From Streptomyces fildesensis (GTDB lineage Bacteria > Actinomycetota > Actinomycetes > Streptomycetales > Streptomycetaceae): a DNA stretch of 64,000 bases. The stretch spans positions 372,001 to 436,000 of the forward strand of contig NZ_JAAIKO010000001.1 of NCBI RefSeq assembly GCF_016107395.1, read 5' to 3'. The position numbers and the translations under genes are program-made. Shown one piece after another: positions 63,009 through 64,000 of the stretch (its first letter is position 1; every line of letters starts with the position of its first letter). Below the pieces are notes generated by a model. The model worked only from the letters and a program-made list of their open reading frames with translations, did not search any database and was not told the DNA's origin.

Positions 63009-63611
63009 ATGAGCACCCGTCGCCCTCTCGTCCTGGCCTCTGCATCCCCCGCCCGGCTCAACCTGCTGCGGCAGGCCGGACTCGATCCCCGGGTCGTGGT
63101 CAGCGGGGTCGACGAGGACGCGCTGACCGCCGCGAACCCGGCGGAGCTGGCGCGGGTGCTGGCCGAGGCGAAGGCCGCGGCGGTAGCGGCCGGCCTGACC
63201 GGCGGCGAGCTGGTGATCGGCTGCGACTCCGTACTGGACCTGGACGGCGAGGCGCTGGGCAAGCCGGCGGACGCCGCGGAGGCGACCGCCCGGTGGGTGT
63301 CGATGCGCGGCCGCTCCGGCGTACTGCGGACGGGTCACTGCGTCATCGACACCGCGAACGGCAAGCAGGTCTCGGCGACCGCGTCGACCACGGTGCGCTT
63401 CGGCTCGCCGGACGACGCCGAGATCGCCGCCTACGTCGCCAGCGGCGAGCCGCTGTACGTCGCGGGCGCGTTCACCCTGGACGGCCGCTCGGCCCCGTTC
63501 GTCGACGGGATCGACGGGGACCCGGGCAACGTCATCGGCCTGTCCCTGCCGACGCTGCGGCGGCTGCTGGGCGACCTGGACGTGCGGATCACCGACCTCT
63601 GGACGGCGTAG
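63009..63611 (+). CDS. maf: Maf-family nucleoside triphosphate pyrophosphatase
   Basis: A 200-residue house-cleaning enzyme that hydrolyses non-canonical (or excess) dNTPs/UTP; historically called septum-formation inhibitor. The substrate loop is [17 protein letters not shown]; the catalytic Asp and Lys lie in [37 protein letters not shown] is the conserved C-terminal region. ATG at 63009. Independent of pccB by about 60 bp from the tiny membrane gene. Confidence 0.95.
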   Translation: MSTRRPLVLASASPARLNLLRQAGLDPRVVVSGVDEDALTAANPAELARVLAEAKAAAVAAGLTGGELVIGCDSVLDLDGEALGKPADAAEATARWVSMRGRSGVLRTGHCVIDTANGKQVSATASTTVRFGSPDDAEIAAYVASGEPLYVAGAFTLDGRSAPFVDGIDGDPGNVIGLSLPTLRRLLGDLDVRITDLWTA

Positions 63612-63645
63612 CCGCCGGTTTCCGCCCGCCCCTGCCCGTAACGTC

Positions 63646-63999
63646 CTAGGCTGCGGCCGGGGCGGTCGGCGGCGGGACCTCGTTGCCGTTGCTCCCGGCG
63701 GCGGGTGCGCTGTCCTCGGTGTCGGGGTACAGCAGCAGAGTGCCGACAAGGAGCGCCAGGACGACCATCATGAAGACGAAGGCGGCCCAGCCGACGAGGC
63801 CGACCACCAGCGCACCCAGCAGGCCGTGAACGACCGCGCACACGATGAGCAGGATCTGCCCGAACCGGCCGGGCGGGCGGCCACGCAGCGCTACCCGCGC
63901 CGGGATGAGGGCACAGCCGATGAGGAAGAGCCCGAACAGAGCACCACCGACCCAGGTGCCGATGGCCATGCCGTCGGAGTCGAGTCCCGCGACGGACAT
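63646..63999 (-). CDS. Small integral membrane protein
   Basis: A 117-residue protein with three hydrophobic segments (GTWVGGALFGLFLIGCALIPA; GQILLIVCAVVHGLLGALVVG; WAAFVFMMVVLALLVGTLLL) and a Pro/Ala-rich, acidic tail. The first in-frame ATG is at 63999, next to the window edge; ATG 63969 (MAIGTWVGG) is as likely. No family is recognised. Convergent with maf; the stop is 34 bp from the maf stop. Confidence 0.65.
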   Translation of the reverse strand: MSVAGLDSDGMAIGTWVGGALFGLFLIGCALIPARVALRGRPPGRFGQILLIVCAVVHGLLGALVVGLVGWAAFVFMMVVLALLVGTLLLYPDTEDSAPAAGSNGNEVPPPTAPAAA

Positions 64000-64000
64000 G

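Overview
This window is a piece of a Streptomyces (or close relative) chromosome. G+C is very high, with strong third-position GC bias and frequent GTG/TTG starts. The lineage markers are mycothiol S-conjugate amidase, a DUF4307 protein, a biotin carboxylase epsilon subunit, a GTP-dependent PEP carboxykinase, an LAxTG sortase substrate, a DasR-like box on a chitinase, and many actinobacterial conserved hypotheticals. No rRNA, tRNA, CRISPR array, prophage or intact insertion sequence was seen.

Layout. 1-1944: the end of a Tad/Flp-pilus-like operon on the minus strand (zinc-ribbon protein, CpaB-like, CpaE-like). 2098-7129: a secreted GH18 chitinase behind a DasR-like operator, a YfhO-family membrane protein and a hypothetical. 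7224-9577: a small ESX-like protein, a large type-VII-type polymorphic-toxin-like protein and an overlapping candidate partner or immunity gene, closed by strong terminators. 9675-16897: two divergent operons, kdgK-iclR-ridA-gntP facing a PLP dehydratase and an amidohydrolase. Together they read as a route from an N-acyl amino-sugar acid to 2-keto-3-deoxygluconate 6-phosphate. 16907-24160: a broken KAP-like gene, alaA, pckG, a hemolysin III/PAQR membrane protein, and an MFS exporter with its TetR regulator.

24167-36366: a DUF255 thioredoxin-fold protein, an NB-ARC/TPR STAND protein lacking the P-loop lysine, mca with a small membrane protein, DUF4307, greA, a Drr-type ABC exporter and threonine dehydratase. 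36499-42766: MarR, a sigma-factor-like protein with a small membrane protein, cystathionine gamma-synthase, an M48 protease and msrA. 42759-45494: an accessory patch (DUF3885, Imm7-like immunity protein, a hypothetical and a Shedu-type nuclease) whose last gene has visibly lower G+C. 45631-54577: a MacB-like ABC pair, xylA/xylB with a ROK repressor whose stop codon lies in the terminal repeat of a MITE-like element, an L,D-transpeptidase and a sortase substrate. 54695-63999: hutH, a GAF-GGDEF protein, enoyl-CoA hydratase, adenylate cyclase, biotin ligase, acyl-CoA carboxylase beta and epsilon, maf and small membrane proteins.

How the genes work together. The part most worth following is the 9.7-16.9 kb locus. 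In order, its families can take up a sugar acid, deacylate it, remove the amino group to give KDG (with RidA clearing imines) and phosphorylate KDG. That fits N-acetyl-D-glucosaminate, the sugar acid released when lytic polysaccharide monooxygenases oxidise chitin, and a chitinase lies 7 kb away. The other half of the window is housekeeping: biotin ligase beside its carboxylase substrate complex, two nucleotide second-messenger enzymes (cAMP and probable c-di-GMP) two genes apart, and xylose use under a ROK regulator.
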